Below are positions 1 through 12,609 of a stretch of DNA of 64,000 nt, in pieces (position 1 is the first letter of the stretch; every line of letters starts with the position of its first letter). This DNA is from Nilaparvata lugens. Lineage: Eukaryota > Arthropoda > Insecta > Hemiptera > Delphacidae. The position numbers and the translations under genes are program-made. The notes beneath the pieces were generated by a model. That model did no database searches and was not told where the DNA came from. It worked only from the letters and a program-made list of their open reading frames with translations. The stretch covers positions 8,836,500 through 8,900,499 of the forward strand of contig NC_052511.1 in the NCBI RefSeq assembly GCF_014356525.2, written 5' to 3'.

Positions 1-690
1 ACACTGGAAATATATCCGAAATTACTCATATTAAGAACAGGGATTGGATCTTGAAACTCATTCATCTTTTTCATAGAGTCGTCGTGTCAATCTTCCAGAT
101 ATCATAGACTATAAACACACCGATTGCAAGTCGAGCATGCTTCAACGTCAATCGAGAAAACACTTTCATTTATTTATTACCTCAACACTGGAAATATATC
201 CGAAATTACTCATATTAAGAACAGGGATTGGATCTTGAAACTCATTCATCTCTTTCATAGAGTCGTCGTGTCAATCTTCCAGATATCATAGACTATAAAC
301 ACACCGATTGCAAGTCGAGCATGCTTCAATATCAATCGAGAAAACACTCTCATTTATTTATTATCTCAACACTGGAAATATCCGAAATTACTCATATTAA
401 GAACAGGATTGGATCTTGAAACTCATTCATCTCTTTCATAGAGTCGTCGTGTCAATCTTCCAGATATCATAGACTATAAACACACCGATTGCAAGTCGAG
501 CATGCTTCATATCAATCGAGAAAACACTCTCATTATTTATTATCTCAACACTGGAAATATATCCGAAATTACTCATATTAAGAACAGGGATTGGATCTTG
601 AAATTCATTCATCTCTTTCATAGAGTCGTCGTGTCAATCTTCCAGATATCATAGACTATTAACACACCGATTGCAAGTCGAGCATGCTTC
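1..690. repeat. Tandem array, ~184-bp unit, about 3.7 copies
   Basis: Units begin at 1, 185, 369 and 548 (the ACACTGG motif), nearly identical apart from small indels, and the last ends near 690. The array probably continues left of the window. A 61-codon frame on the minus strand (436-621) runs inside the repeat and is not a gene. Confidence -1.
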
Positions 691-1185
691 TCCTCCAGTT
701 TTTATTTGTCTAATTAACATGACTGGTTTGATTTACATCCGTGTACTAATGAGATTAATATGCTGTTAGTATGTGGCGTACACTACTCATGTCTTTGGTG
801 ACATAAGTAATTCGCTTATGAATTATTATAGCATAGCATAGCATAGCTGGGCTTCAACTGGTCATTCTAATGTCGTCTCTTCTTTATTTATGCCTTGTTC
901 TTCTAAATTTATTGCCCACCTTCTGCTACTTCGCGTTCCTATTCTTCTTCTACTTCTTTTCGTCTCGCCTGTTGCCTCTGTTCTGTCTTGATAAGCTATT
1001 AATAATTGCTCAGCTGTGGACTTTGTTTCGCTTGTTTTAATGCTCACAGGAGTTCAATTGGTTGTTAAAGTGTTACAAGATGTTGATAATTTTATTGTTA
1101 TTTGATTTGGGAAGAAATAAATTTAGTAGAATAGTTCCTGAATTCAAACCCCTAATGTGATTTACCTATCTCTTTTCTGTATAGG

Positions 1186-1485
1186 GCTACTTGTAATATA
1201 AATAGAAAGAAAAATAAAAATCTCAGTTCCCTTTTTGAAATATTTTATCACAACATGTTTCGGACATTGATGCCATTTTCAAGTGATCACTAGGGTACTG
1301 AGATTTTTATTTTTCTTTATATTTGCAATTTACCTACTTGGTTTGGATGTATAGTTTCAACTCGTTTTTTTGTTTTGTTTTCATAGACTTGAAAATGGCA
1401 TTAGCAGCCAAAACATGTCGTGATGAAATAATTTAAGAAGGGTACTCAGATTTATATTTTAACTTATATTAAAAAGTAGCCCTAA
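1186..1485. repeat. Foldback element with AACATGTTTCGG motif
   Basis: The left arm (about 1186-1262) and right arm (about 1410-1485) are imperfect reverse complements, beginning AGGGCTACTT and ending AGTAGCCCT. Inner segments pair again: GATGCCATTTTCAAGT against ACTTGAAAATGGCATTAG. The right arm is carried into the adjoining 884-bp duplication. The motif CTTGAAAATGGCATTAGCAG recurs, in variant form, in family C. Confidence -1.
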
Positions 1486-3167
1486 AGAAAGAAAGACAAT
1501 AACTTTACGCTTATTTGAATATGGAAGATCGATCACTATCTACAAAATTTCTTAACATCATCTGAGCCAAGCTATTTCCAATGATTGAATTTTCCATTGC
1601 TATTCTGTTTGTCATTACGACCAAGATAAACATAACCCTACATAATTTCAGATTCTGAACAGTTCGTTAAATATGAATGCAGGGTTTACTGAAAATATCT
1701 CAATTCATATTGTATTGAGTGGTTGACTAAACAAATGGTTACGGTATAAATATTGTTGATCGAACCAAAGGCGACTCTCACATGCTTTAAACAATCGAAT
1801 TTTTTATTGGAGATATTTGAAGGAATTTGAAGTCAATTTTGAATAATAATCTAATAAAATGAATCCTTTCAAATTTTCCTCATCCACTGTATTTGAACAG
1901 ATTGGAACGTCTCCAATGTCACACCTGTTTCAGAAACTCAACTTTCGCATACTGTATCAGTAATATGAATCTATCAAAGATATTTAAAGAGCTAGTTGAT
2001 CATTAAAATTCTATCTCAGTCACGACTCTTCATTATTATCTGATGATGAATTTTCAATTCAATCTGGGTTTTGTAATGGAAATACTGTTTTTGATAATGC
2101 CATTAAGGTAGTCATATTAAAACATAAGTAGAAACATAACCTATTTTTGGACATTTTATCAATTTATCATAATTTGGGAATGGAATAGATTTGGGCCAAG
2201 CCTGTTGTCCTTCCTAATCATATTTATATGATTTGTAATTCTGTCCCACGAATAAATGAATGAATGAATATTTACAAAGTTGGATTAGCAGCCAAAACAT
2301 GTCGTGATGAAATAATTTAAGAAGGGTACTCAGATTTATATTTTAACTTATATTAAAAAGTAGCCCTAAAGAAAGAAAGACAATAACTTTACGCTTATTT
2401 GAATATGGAAGATCGATCACTATCTACAAAATTTCTTAACATCATCTGAGCCAAGCTATTTCCAATGATTGAATTTTCCATTGCTATTCTGTTTGTCATT
2501 ACGACCAAGATAAACATAACCCTACATAATTTCAGATTCTGAACAGTTCGTTAAATATGAATGCAGGGTTTACTGAAAATATCTCAATTCATATTGTATT
2601 GAGTGGTTTGACTAAACAAATGGTTACGGTATAAATATTGTTGATCGAACCAAAGGCGACTTCACATGCTTTAAACAATCGAATTTTTTATTGGAGATAT
2701 TTGAAGGAATTTGAAGTCAATTTGAATAATAATCTAATAAAATGAATCCTTTCAAATTTTCCTCATCCACTGTATTTGAACAGATGGAACGTCTCCAATG
2801 TCACACCTGTTTCAGAAACTCAACTTTCGCATACTGTATCAGTAATATGAATCTATCAAAGATATTTAAAGAGCTAGTTGATCATTAAAATTCTATCTCA
2901 GTCACGACTCTTCATTATTATCTGATGATGAATTTTCAATTCAATCTGGGTTTTGTAATGGAAATACTGTTTTTGATAATGCCATTAAGGTAGTCATATT
3001 AAAACATAAGTAGAAACATAACCTATTTTTTGGACATTTTATCAATTTATCATAATTTGGGAATGGAATAGATTTGGGCCAAGCCTGTTGTTCCTTCCTA
3101 ATCATATTTATATGATTTGTAATTCTGTCCACGAATAAATGAATGAATGAATATTTACAAAGTTGGA
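1400..3167. repeat. Tandem segmental duplication, 884-bp unit, two copies
   Basis: The segment starting ATTAGCAGCC at 1400 recurs at 2284 and both copies end in ATTTACAAAGTTGGAT. They differ mainly by single-base indels in homopolymers and a few other changes, so the duplication is recent or partly an assembly effect. The 63-codon minus-strand frame at 2941-3132 is not a gene. Confidence -1.
2155..2272 (+). repeat. Retroposon 3' end with (AATG)n tail
   Basis: Plus-strand copy of the element also present inverted at 32795-32945, with GGGAATGGAATAG...GGGCCAAGCCTG and a tail GAATAAATGAATGAATGAAT. The simple-sequence tail indicates a SINE or LINE 3' end. A duplicate lies at 3040-3153 within the tandem duplication. 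Confidence -1.
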
Positions 3168-3574
3168 TGAGCAGGCAAAGGTAATGGTAATTTCAGAGGA
3201 TAATTTTCTTATCAGAACGATGTTTTTAAAAAGTCAACATTCAAATTTATGATAAAGGTAAGGTATTTATTATAATTGTAAAGGTAATCTCAGAGGATAA
3301 TTCTTATCAGAACGATGTTTTCAAAAAGGTCTACATTCAAATTTATGATTCAAAAGTGATGAACTGAAAATTCTTCGTGAATAAACTTTATAGAGTGATG
3401 AAATTGTTTACAGTTCCAATAAGGTCGCAAGCTCTTTGTGGTGAATTATTTACAAATGGCAACTTGAGTTAATTTTTCAGACGATGTTTTGACTTTTTGA
3501 GCAATATTCTACTACTTCTGACAAGTGCCAATACATATCATTAATGGAAATCTGAAATTGAGTCAAATTGGAGG

Positions 3575-3866
3575 AACCAATCTAGACTCACTTACAAAGT
3601 AATACATTACTGTAAAGTAATACTTTACAGATTGTAAAGGAAACAATCTAGACTCACTTACAAAGTAATACATTACTGTAAAGTAATATTTTACAGATTG
3701 TAAAGGAAACAATCTAGACTCACTTACAAAGTAATACATTACTGTAAAGTAATATTTTACAGATTGTAAAGGAAACAATCTAGACTCACTTACAAAGTAA
3801 TACATTACTGTAGAGTAATATTTTAGAGATTGTAAAGGAAACAATCTAGACTCACTTACAATGTAA
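3575..3866. repeat. Minisatellite, 66-bp unit, about 4.5 copies
   Basis: The motif TCTAGACTCACTTACAAAG recurs at 3581, 3647, 3713, 3779 and 3845, an exact 66-bp spacing. Because 66 is divisible by three, the minus strand stays open for 107 codons with a 22-residue repeat; this is an artefact of period, not a protein-coding gene. Confidence -1.
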
Positions 3867-4317
3867 TACAACAACTTACAGTACAATAACGTCTTTTTGA
3901 CTTCAGCGTCTACACTGAAGCAAATGAAAGGTATAAATCACAAGCATTTCAAGCTAGTCTGCTAATATGTATGTTGCATTACTCAAATGCATGCAGATAA
4001 ACCCAACTCGAACTTGAAACACTGAGTCAACGAGGAAAATGTGCAGTTCAATATTTTCTTACACAAACAGTAGTTGAAAAGTAGATGTTTATCGTATTTG
4101 TACTAAGATACAATCAGCCCACGAAAATGAATACCAAAGTTAACAGTTTATCGCGTTAGTGGCATTTTGAAAGCAAACTTATGAAACAGTGCATTTCCTC
4201 ATAATGGCAGTAAATACTAATTATATTCATGAGGGTTGTGGAGTCACGAAAGAAAGCAATCAGGTTTTTCTTCCAGCTCGTATGATATCAGAGGCGGGTT
4301 GATATCGATGCTGTAGT
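3867..4317. other. No gene seen
   Basis: AT-rich single-copy intronic sequence between a minisatellite and a family C element. No coding, RNA or repeat signal recognised. Confidence -1.
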
Positions 4318-4573
4318 TAAAAATAGTATCACTTTTTGTGTAGTTGAGAAGTTGATATTGTGGTAATTATTCATATTGAATGAAAAAGACTAATAAATTG
4401 TCAAAAACCACAGATTTATTGATACTTAGAAAGACCGGTTTCGGTTATTACAGTTTATAAACTGAGTTTATCAGAGATTGACAATGGTGTAATAACCGAA
4501 ACCGGTCTTTCTAAGTTTTCTGTGGTTTTTGACAATTTATTAATCTTTTTCATTCAATAAAAATAGTATCACT
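4318..4573. mobile_element. Family C foldback element, copy 1 (16-bp TSD)
   Basis: Element 4334-4557 with direct repeats of 16 bp on each side (4318-4333 and 4558-4573). It has the family's one-sided left head (TTTTGTGTAGTTGAGAAG...), then an arm containing GACCGGTTTCGGTTATTAC and its inverted complement, ending TTTTTCATTCAA. No coding capacity. Variable TSD length across copies argues against classical cut-and-paste transposition. Confidence -1.
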
Positions 4574-5059
4574 CAGTAAATGTCTTTAATAAAAGGTGAA
4601 AGCTCTATAAGTTTCATCAGACAATAACAATACGTGGTATTTGTATTTTCTCTGATAATCATGTAATGGGAAATTTGAGTCATATTTAAAATTCAAATTC
4701 AAATTTCGTTTGATAAAATTTGTTGAATGACAATTGATATTGTGTAATTTTTCCATAATTGAAAAAACAAAGTTTTATTTTGTCACATTCACTTTTATTA
4801 GTCATTAATACAAAACTGTTCTGTAGTTCTGAGTTCTGTATTAATCTATTAATGTCTAATACAAAAGTAAAAAAGTGTAAAATTGGATGTGACAAAATAA
4901 AACTGTGTTTTCAAATTTCATTGTCAAAATCATAACGTCTTTGACATCATCGATTTATTGGAGAAGTAAGGTCCAACTCTAGTAGATATTGTTTCTACTA
5001 ACTACTTCAAACACACCGAAAAATTAGTTTCCAAATCAAATATCTATGCGTTTATTACA

Positions 5060-5230
5060 AAAATACATTTTCGCCACACTGCACAGAAAGCAGCTGTTTT
5101 CCAGTCCCTACGTAGATCTGAAAGACATTGTTTGCAGACGACTCTCGTCTGACGTCAGAACAGGTTTCTTTCCGGCCTAGGCCGGAAAGAGTACCCTTTC
5201 CAGCCGCTAACATGGAACTAAGAAAGGTGA
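5060..5230. repeat. GC-rich segment with GGCCTAGGCC palindrome
   Basis: A CpG-containing island in AT-rich DNA, with the palindrome CTTTCCGGCCTAGGCCGGAAAG centred near 5177 and a TGACGTCA site near 5150. It resembles the terminal part of a transposable element. The minus-strand frame 5055-5249 is unrecognised and probably fortuitous. Confidence -1.
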
Positions 5231-5533
5231 TCAAAAAACAGCTGATCAAAAAAACTTTTCATTATTTGTGTTCATTATTCAATAATTAAAACATAATAAT
5301 ATCATCTTATTGTCATTTCAAAGAATAAAAAAGTATAAACACAACCTCCCACATAATTGAACATAATCTTTTAGGTTATTTAGACAAATCAGAATGAAAA
5401 ATAAAAATACTTGGACAATTTCCTGATATTCAGATTACCTCAGATTTGCTAGAGCTATGACCTTCCACTTCTGCTATCGGAAGTGCTTAGTAAACAATTA
5501 TTATTATTTTATATATATTGTTTATTTTTTGTG

Positions 5534-5672
5534 TGTGGCGAAAAATAGCGTTCGCACCACGGGCAAAAATGGTTTTTTCCGGCTGTCAATCTTTTCTAGT
5601 CCTCGGCCTACGGCCTCGGACTTGAAGACCGATTTCGAGTCGGAAAAATCTCATTTTCTGTTCTAGGTGCGA
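5534..5672. repeat. GC-rich segment, probable element remnant
   Basis: Contains short nested palindromes (CGGCCTACGGCC; GACTTGAAGACCGATTTCGAGTC) and near-matching ends (GGCGAAAAATAGCG, AGGTGCGAAATA). No second copy found in the window. A 69-codon plus-strand frame passes through it without recognisable homology. Confidence -1.
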
Positions 5673-5699
5673 AATATACTATTTTCAGAATAATTGGCA

Positions 5700-6745
5700 A
5701 TGAAAATGATGTGACCTTCCTGGCATTTCAGTTTTCAGTGATGACTTGAATGTTTTAGATTTGAATTGTGAATTGAAAACAACCCGAAATTTGGAACGTA
5801 ACATGCTTTTAATTAAATATAATTTGCAACTTTCAATCAAAGTAGGATTGAAGGATATTTGTATGTCTAATGAGGATGATGTAAAGGCAGTGTGATTATC
5901 TGAAACGTTTCCAAGAGTCAAGCATCCCTATTTGCACTAAACCGATGAAGCTCTATTTATTTTCTAATTTGTTTCTCAAATTGGCTACTGCATCACAAGT
6001 ATTTTATTCTCTCGCTTGTCCAATTTCGTGTTCATTCACTTCCATATATTCCTATCTACTTCCATCCTCACACTTGTATGAAGCTTTTGTCTTTCTCAAA
6101 CATTATAATAATCTGTGATTTGGATGCGTCTAATACTTTATCAAAATCCTACAATAAATTCAAGCACCCTCAAAACTTCTGCAATGTAATTTTTCAAAGT
6201 AAATCAAACATTTGTTCGGTTTAAGTGTCTCAGAAACTATTCCTCCTGCTGAGTTGTAATTTATTTCTCCAATACTTAATATTTATCTTTTATTCTTCTG
6301 TTTGATAGTTTACTTTCCGTTTTATCTATTTTCTGATAGTCTAATTTTATCGATTTCTAATAGTCTACTATATCCTTAGTCTACAATCTGTAATGATCTA
6401 CAATCCTTTGTAATAAATATTCTCAATATATCCCTCCTTATTTGATTCCACTCTATCAAGATTTTTCTTTATCTTTTCCCTTATTATATTGAATTGGGTT
6501 ATAAGTTATCGTGCTTTCAAAAGATGTGGCTCATAACTTAGCATTGATTAATCTGAACTTGGACTATTATATGAAATAGAATAGAAACCGTTTTGGGCTG
6601 TAGCCTCTGGTATCGCTCTGAAAGTTAATGATAAGCTCGTATGCTTTTCATACAACTTGTTTCTTACATTCTCGTCTTCTGCCATTTTGATCTAAAGTCC
6701 TATTTGAAAATCTTCCCTTATCACTCATTCTCTTTTAGACACCCA
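5700..6745. other. No gene seen
   Basis: AT-rich single-copy sequence. A short block near 6585-6640 (AACCGTTTTGGGCTGTAGCC) matches one near 23090-23125 and is probably a retroposon fragment. The 78-codon minus-strand frame at 5685-5921 shows no recognisable domain. Confidence -1.
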
Positions 6746-6748
6746 CAG

Positions 6749-6911
6749 GTCCAGTTGCACTGAAGCCTATTCAATTTTAATCCTGATTAAATTCCACGAG
6801 AGCCAATCACAGAAGCCTTCTTCTCAGAAAAACCTTCTCCGATTGGTTCTCGTGGCATTAAATTAAAACTTTTAATCGGGATTAAAAGTTAACAGACTTT
6901 TGTGCAACCAG
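6749..6911. mobile_element. Family G palindromic MITE, copy 1
   Basis: Short foldback with ends CCAGTTGCACTGAAGCC and GACTTTTGTGCAACCAG, and internal arms around CACGAGAGCCAATCA and GATTGGTTCTCGTGG. Same design as the copies at 15748, 21624, 34472 and 59593. Non-coding. Confidence -1.
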
Positions 6912-7127
6912 ATGATAGTCTTTTTTCTTCTCTAACTCTTATTCTTCAACTTCTCTCTCGTAACTTTTATTTAACTCTTTAACTTCTTATCTTAAATTAT
7001 ATTTTCTTAATTATTATCAAACGAAAATCCAAATTGAATGCTGTAATTATTTCTATTCACTATTATCCTTTAACTATCCTTCTCTTAACTCTATAACTAC
7101 TTATATTAAATTTAAATCTCTTTATTA

Positions 7128-7275
7128 CTATTAAATTTTATAAAACTTTAAAGCGAAAAAGCACTAACATTGTTTGATGTGGCGACGTCCGTTTCGTCCA
7201 GCACGAAACGGACGTCGCCACATCAAAGAATGTGAGTGCTTTTTCACTTTAAAGTTTTATAAAATTTAATAGTAA
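7128..7275. mobile_element. Near-perfect foldback MITE
   Basis: Arms of about 65-70 bp pair across a loop of a few bases near 7200; the inner halves carry GATGTGGCGACGTCCGTTTC and its complement. The outer halves are AT-rich (AAATTTTATAAAACTTTAAA). One copy only in the window, non-coding. Confidence -1.
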
Positions 7276-7743
7276 TAATAATAGTGGAAACAATATGGAT
7301 AACCAACAATAAATCTCTTTCTTCTTCTCTTGACGGTATACTACTAGGCCTACTTATGTTAAACTCTATTCTCAACTCTTAACTCTACACTTCTCCAACA
7401 TTCTTCTCTAACTCTTCCAAACCACATAGCTCCAAGTAGTGGGTCTACTGCAAGAATGGTATACTGTACATTTTTCAAGTCAAACACAGAGGAGTACTAT
7501 GAACTGTGAATGTAGGGCCGTACTGTCGGTTGCTAGTAACTTGTCTATTCATTGCATCGCGTCCCACCGAGTGATATATTTGTAATTGGATTCTTTTGTC
7601 AGGTTTCCAACGACCAGTCATAGTCAGGTACTACTTCGAAAAGCAATACTAGACGGCACACGCCTGGCTTTAATTATTACACCTTCAATTGCTTCTTAAG
7701 CAGTGTCTGGGGCACAGCAACACGACTATTAGAGCTCTTAACA

Positions 7744-8062
7744 CTAAAAAAACTCAACGCCAAAAAGAAGATTCGAAGCTTGAAAGATTGAGGGCTTGGA
7801 GTTGAAGAGTTTGCTTTTTTGATGTTAAGGTATGACTGATTTTAGTTGATATTGTTGATTTTTTGTCAAAGCGACAATTAGAATTCTCAACTCTGAAAAA
7901 ACTCAAAGAAAAAAGAAGATTCGAAGTTTGGAAGATTGTGGGCTTGTACTTGATGAGTAGGCCTATGCTTTTTTGATAAGTATCACAGATTTTAGTGGCT
8001 TTTGCTGATTTTTGGTCTTCAGTTTCGTTTATTTCGTGAACTTTGTCAAGCTCTGAACTCAT
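7744..8062. repeat. Diverged tandem duplication, ~155-bp unit
   Basis: AAGAAGATTCGAAG...GGGCTTG blocks at about 7765 and 7912 are two copies of one unit. A 102-codon minus-strand frame (7754-8062) spans them and looks fortuitous, being Ser/Lys/Thr-rich without a domain. Confidence -1.
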
Positions 8063-8079
8063 TTTGTTTGTATTCTTTC

Positions 8080-8825
8080 AAGTTATCGAGTTTTTCCAAA
8101 ATGTTTTCGAATAATTCGCCAATTTCGTGAAACTCTAAATTTGTGTTTTATCTTGTCCAAGAGCTACTACACTTGTCTATACTTGACTTGTTAATAAAAC
8201 TTCTAAACTTGGTTAGAAAATAGGAGAGACAATACGCTGTTGTGAAGTTGAAAATTCATAACAAATCAATGTAGAAATTGTGATGCGATGGGAAAATTGA
8301 GAAATTTCTAGATAGATTGAGAGTTATCAAAAAGAAAGGATATCTCAAGATTAGTGTATAGATACACTATACCATATAACATCCTTGGGATAATCCTACT
8401 TGAAGACCTTCAGATATCAGGGAAGATGAGAGAGTTTCAAATTTATTCATTCCTTGTACAATATTACAAAAATAATCAAATTGACATGTTCAATGTATAA
8501 ATACAAAACATCAAAGTACAAGAGAATGTAAAGCCTCAGTTTATCAAGAGTGTTTGAATTTTTCGATAATTTTGTTAAACTCTACATTTGTATTCGATTT
8601 TTCCAAGTGCTCCGACTCTTGTCCACTGAACTTGTTAATAAACTTCAAACTTGGTTACAAGGTAGAAGAGACAATTTGCAAAGAAGTTGTCAATTCATAA
8701 GACGTCAATAAGAAAATGTGATGAGATGAGGAAAATGAGGAATTTCTAGATAGATTGAGAGTTATAAAAAAGGATAATTCTAGTGGGTGACCTTTGGATA
8801 TCAAGAAAGATGAGAGAGAACAGAA
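8080..8825. repeat. Diverged direct duplication, ~470-bp spacing
   Basis: Blocks 8095-8440 and 8560-8820 align through ACTTGTTAATAAA, GAGACAAT and AATTTCTAGATAGATTGAGA. A short AT-rich insert at 8437-8540 separates them and may be a retroposon fragment. No gene recognised; a 70-codon minus-strand frame (8655-8867) is not convincing. Confidence -1.
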
Positions 8826-8869
8826 AAGAACTGTGGACAATAGAAAATATGACCCGTGGACATGCAATT

Positions 8870-9936
8870 TGAAACGAAATTAATCTACTTAACTTAGAAG
8901 TTAGAACCAAAATTCATGAAATGGAGTGGAATTGATGGAAGATTTAGGCCTGTCTCAGGTTTTATATGACTAGCGGGTAAAAAAAAGTTGTTGGAAATGC
9001 CCTGAGGATTGTCTTATAATTGGTTATAGTAGCCTAGCCTCAAACAGTTATTAATCTACAAGGATAAAATTAATATAAAAGCCGAAATTCAAAAAACTAA
9101 GTTTGATCATTACGCTTCAATTTATCATCAATGTTCATCTATTTGAATACATATTGGCACATTATAACTAGAATTTAATGATTACAGGTACAGCTCTCTA
9201 TACAGAAATTGAACTTCTGGTCTCCTAATGACTATAATTACAATTTCACAAGTAAATAAGCTTTCCCTATTGTTCATTATCATACAGAATTTTTTTGAAC
9301 GCTGTACATTGTTGAACACTATAAACTCAGGTTATGTTCTAGATTTCGTCGAATTCCAATTAGTATGCTAATTTTCTGTGAGATAACAACGAATTGAGAA
9401 AAAATACAAATTACTGAATGAGGAAAACAGGATGGTGGCTTGTGTTGTTTGAATAACTTGTTGTAGCGTTTCCAGAATTTCGAGAATTTTTAATGAGTTG
9501 AAATTGATTTTTTCACGCTACATTACGCTAGAAAAATAGTAGGAAATTAGTGAGAAGACACTATTTGGAGTAGTTCGTGATGTAAATAATTTAATACCTG
9601 GATAAAACTACTTGAGCTTCTAATTATCTAGTAACACGTCATTAAAAATTATTCCAATTAGGGCTCAATCACCACTCTCTCACTATTTAGATGTGATAAT
9701 CAGGTGCATGACTACCCTACAATTAGAGCAGACTAAATAGGGGAGACTAACATGAGAATGGAGATTCCCAAGTACAGAATACTTGTTATGAGTTAAATAG
9801 CTTATTCTCTTCATTGCTCTATTAATCTACTCAGAGGACAATAGTGTTTTAGGAAATGTATTCTTGATTTTATCAGAAATTGAACGAAGTTTAAGTAAAC
9901 TTATACGGTAGGTAGGCTAGTGTAGTTGAAGTGAAC
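8870..9936. other. No gene seen
   Basis: AT-rich single-copy intronic DNA without recognised coding, RNA or repeat features. Confidence -1.
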
Positions 9937-10470
9937 TATAGTGAGGTCCACGTTATAATGGCAGTGGAGAAAGATAGGAGATCAACGTTGACGATCCTCT
10001 GTCTTGTCAATGGAGGGTAACTGATATAGGTTTATTAATGTAATATTAACTGTTCATTCTTGTTTGAAATAATCGATTATATTTTATCAAGCAAGACATT
10101 ATATTATTTAATGATTTAATAATAGGCCTACATTTTCATAATCAAGATTGAATATTTAAATAACCTTTAATTCAATCCTTGACCAATATAGAAGACTTAA
10201 CCAATGGGTAGTACCGTCATAAAAAATATTCTTATCAATTTAAGTCAAAATAGAATAGCTTATTAGTCTCTAACTAGGTGCCTAAATATAAAAAAAATAT
10301 ATAAAAAAAGATTGAACATTTTGTTAATTAATTATATTTCTAAATTGTTAAAAAACGACCTGGCAACAGAGTGAAGCAAGAAAGAGATAGCCCTATTTAT
10401 TGATCGATAAACAAGGATAGCAATACAATTGCTAATCAAACACTGCCATTATAACGGAGACCTCACTATA
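9937..10470. mobile_element. Family D MITE, copy 1 (mariner-like, TA target)
   Basis: Element 9939-10468 is flanked by TA on both sides. Terminal inverted repeats begin TAGTGAGGTCCACGTTATAA and end with CCTCACTA. The interior holds the conserved sub-ends AGATAGGAGATCAACGTTG and ACAAGGATAGCAATAC. No transposase frame. The TA target duplication fits Tc1/mariner MITEs. Confidence -1.
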
Positions 10471-11589
10471 AATAGTAATGTCTATCCACGTCTTTTGTAA
10501 TAGAGGACTATCTATTTTGAAATAGAGGACTCAAAAAGTAGTCAAAGTTAACTGTCATCTGCTGTTCTATCACTTTATGCGAATTCGTGAATTTGTATAA
10601 AACAACGCTTCAATATTCACTGTAAATAAAATGTTTATTGGAAAATGCTAAACAGTGAAATATTACGTACTTTCTCTTCTCTTCATATGATTATCGTGAC
10701 AATAATCTCCCATCAATATTTTGCAAAAGACGAATCGAAATTTAATCAACAGTTCGGACGGTTTTTGTCAACGTAATCCATCTGATAAAATGAGAACTTT
10801 GTAGAGTTGTCCATCTCAGAAAAAATTGTAAAGTTAATGTTACTTATTTGAATATCATAGATTGACACATAAACTTGTACATTTCATATTTTCTCAAATA
10901 ATATACATTTCAATCGCCATCTAAATCAATTCCTGTTATTATTACTTTCTTCAAATCACATTACCTCTTTACAGCATACAAAGTTGTCGATTGACTTGGA
11001 AATTGCAAGGTTGATGCATTCTGTGATTAGTATTGAATTATTGTAATCCTCAAACGATTGATTGAAATACTCGTACTACAACTTTGATTGATATGCAGAT
11101 TGAAGAGTGGAGAGTGTATAATTATGATTTTTGTAATTTCTTAATTTATTCTACTTATGACTGTATTAGAAGCTGGATAATGGTACAGTGTTCCAAAGAT
11201 TACTCTACTTCATAGGATTTGAGATATTCTTGTCCAAAGAATTATTGACGGATTTCTATTTTGAAATTACCGTGCAAATTATTATTAGCATAATTATTGT
11301 GTACTTTTCAATCTACGTGCAAATGATTAGTAGAGAATGAAACCTGATTAATAGTACAGGCTCAGCCTAGTTTTTCCTCCAATGTCATAATTGTATTATG
11401 ATTATATTATTTTATAAAATAAATGAAAAATGAAAATGATTCAATTAAATTTGCACATGCAGGAAGTATTATTATATTTTTTCAGATCTGATTGTTGGGA
11501 TTTAATGACAATCGACAAATATACAAATAAATTAAATTCAATTTGTAGGATAGTTTGGTACTTGAATAGTTGAAAAATATACAAATTAT
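10471..11589. other. No gene seen
   Basis: AT-rich single-copy intronic sequence. The short minus-strand frame ending at 11441 lies in AT-rich DNA and has no recognisable domain. Confidence -1.
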
Positions 11590-12010
11590 CTACACTGTGA
11601 TGGAAATATACTTTACTGTTCTCTTTTAAGATTAAACTGACATGAATCATTCAGAAAAATCATTCGCTTTTTGATTGATATTAAAGCTTAATTTACATTC
11701 GAGTTGATTATGATATTCAACTTCAACCATAAGTCTACTGTGATGGAAACTCTACAGCTCTTTTTTAAAATGAAACTGACATGAATCATTCAGAAAAATC
11801 ATTCGCTTTTTGATTGATATTAAAGCTTAATTTACATTCGAGTTGATATGATATTCAACTTTAGCCATAAGTCTACTGTGTTGGAAACTCTACAGATCTC
11901 TTTTTAAAATGAAACTGACATGATTCTTTCAGAAAAATCATTCGCTCTTGGATTGATATTTAAGCTTAATTTTCACATTCAACTTGATATGATATTCAGC
12001 TTCAACCATA
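11590..12010. repeat. Tandem array, ~135-140 bp unit, three copies
   Basis: Successive copies start near 11590, 11732 and 11872. They are anchored by TGGAAACTCTACAG and by CATGAATCATTCAGAAAAAT followed by CATTCGCT. The third is the most diverged. Confidence -1.
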
Positions 12011-12040
12011 GATCTACACTGTTAAATTCCTCCCTGAGAT

Positions 12041-12160
12041 TTCTTTCCTCATTTATACAATAAGTACATTATTGAAATGATAGGGAGAGGAAAAATAAGG
12101 TAACCTCGTGCTATTCCTATCCTAAATTCAGATAAAACATAGCCCGAAATAGGTTAAATA
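12041..12160 (-). mobile_element. Family A SINE-like retroposon end, copy 1
   Basis: ATTTATACAATAAGTACATT, then GATAGGGAGAGGAAAAAT, then CGTGCTATTCCT and CCCGAAATAGGTT. Matching copies lie at 31490, 48100 and 57800. The AT-rich tail lies on the left, so the retroposon reads on the minus strand. GGGAGAGGAA and TTCCTCTCCC in other copies form a stem. Confidence -1.
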
Positions 12161-12207
12161 TTGTATCTCATATAACATTTTTAAATATTATTGCTAACCT
12201 TTTTGAA

Positions 12208-12335
12208 CTTCATTCAATTCAATTCAAAATTCTTTATTCTTAAAAATGCACTATACAATAAAATTGATAGTATTATTATTACTAGAATACCCCTACAAGA
12301 CTATACGTCTGTGTGTAGGGGTGAACCTACTCAGC
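12208..12335 (-). mobile_element. Retroposon 3'-end fragment
   Basis: The left side carries a CATTCAATTCAATTCAAA tail followed by TTCTTTATTCTTAAAAATGC. The body has a CCCCTACA...TGTAGGGG stem (12288-12323). A simple tail plus terminal stem is typical of a LINE or SINE 3' end. No coding remains. Confidence -1.
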
Positions 12336-12504
12336 ACCCAGTGATGAAGATTTAGGTACCATTAACGGTACAACATTATTGTCAAATGTTCGGCACAAAT
12401 CATGGTATTCCAAAGAAATGTCGAATAGGTACTATTCTATATTCTAAGATTAACTGAATTTGAATTACAGCATGCAACGTCAACGTATTCATATACAAAT
12501 TTAA

Positions 12505-12605
12505 TTTCATTTCATTTAATTTATTCATAGACAATAGATACAATGCAGGTAAAAGCAACAGGCATTCGCCCAAAACTGCTTTAAACCTTAATTTGGAATA
12601 CACAA
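12505..12605 (-). mobile_element. Family I retroposon end, copy 1
   Basis: ATTTAATTTATTCATAGACA, then GGTAAAAGCAACAGGCATTC and GCCCAAAACTGCTTTAAACC. A closely matching copy is at 26110-26215, and looser relatives are at 36085 and 61790. A tail of TTTAATTTATT on the left implies minus orientation. Confidence -1.
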
Positions 12606-12609
12606 CTAT

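Noticed and set aside
1..690. CRISPR-like array at the window start
   Set aside because: Units are ~184 bp, nearly identical throughout with no variable spacers, in an insect genome; it is an ordinary tandem repeat.
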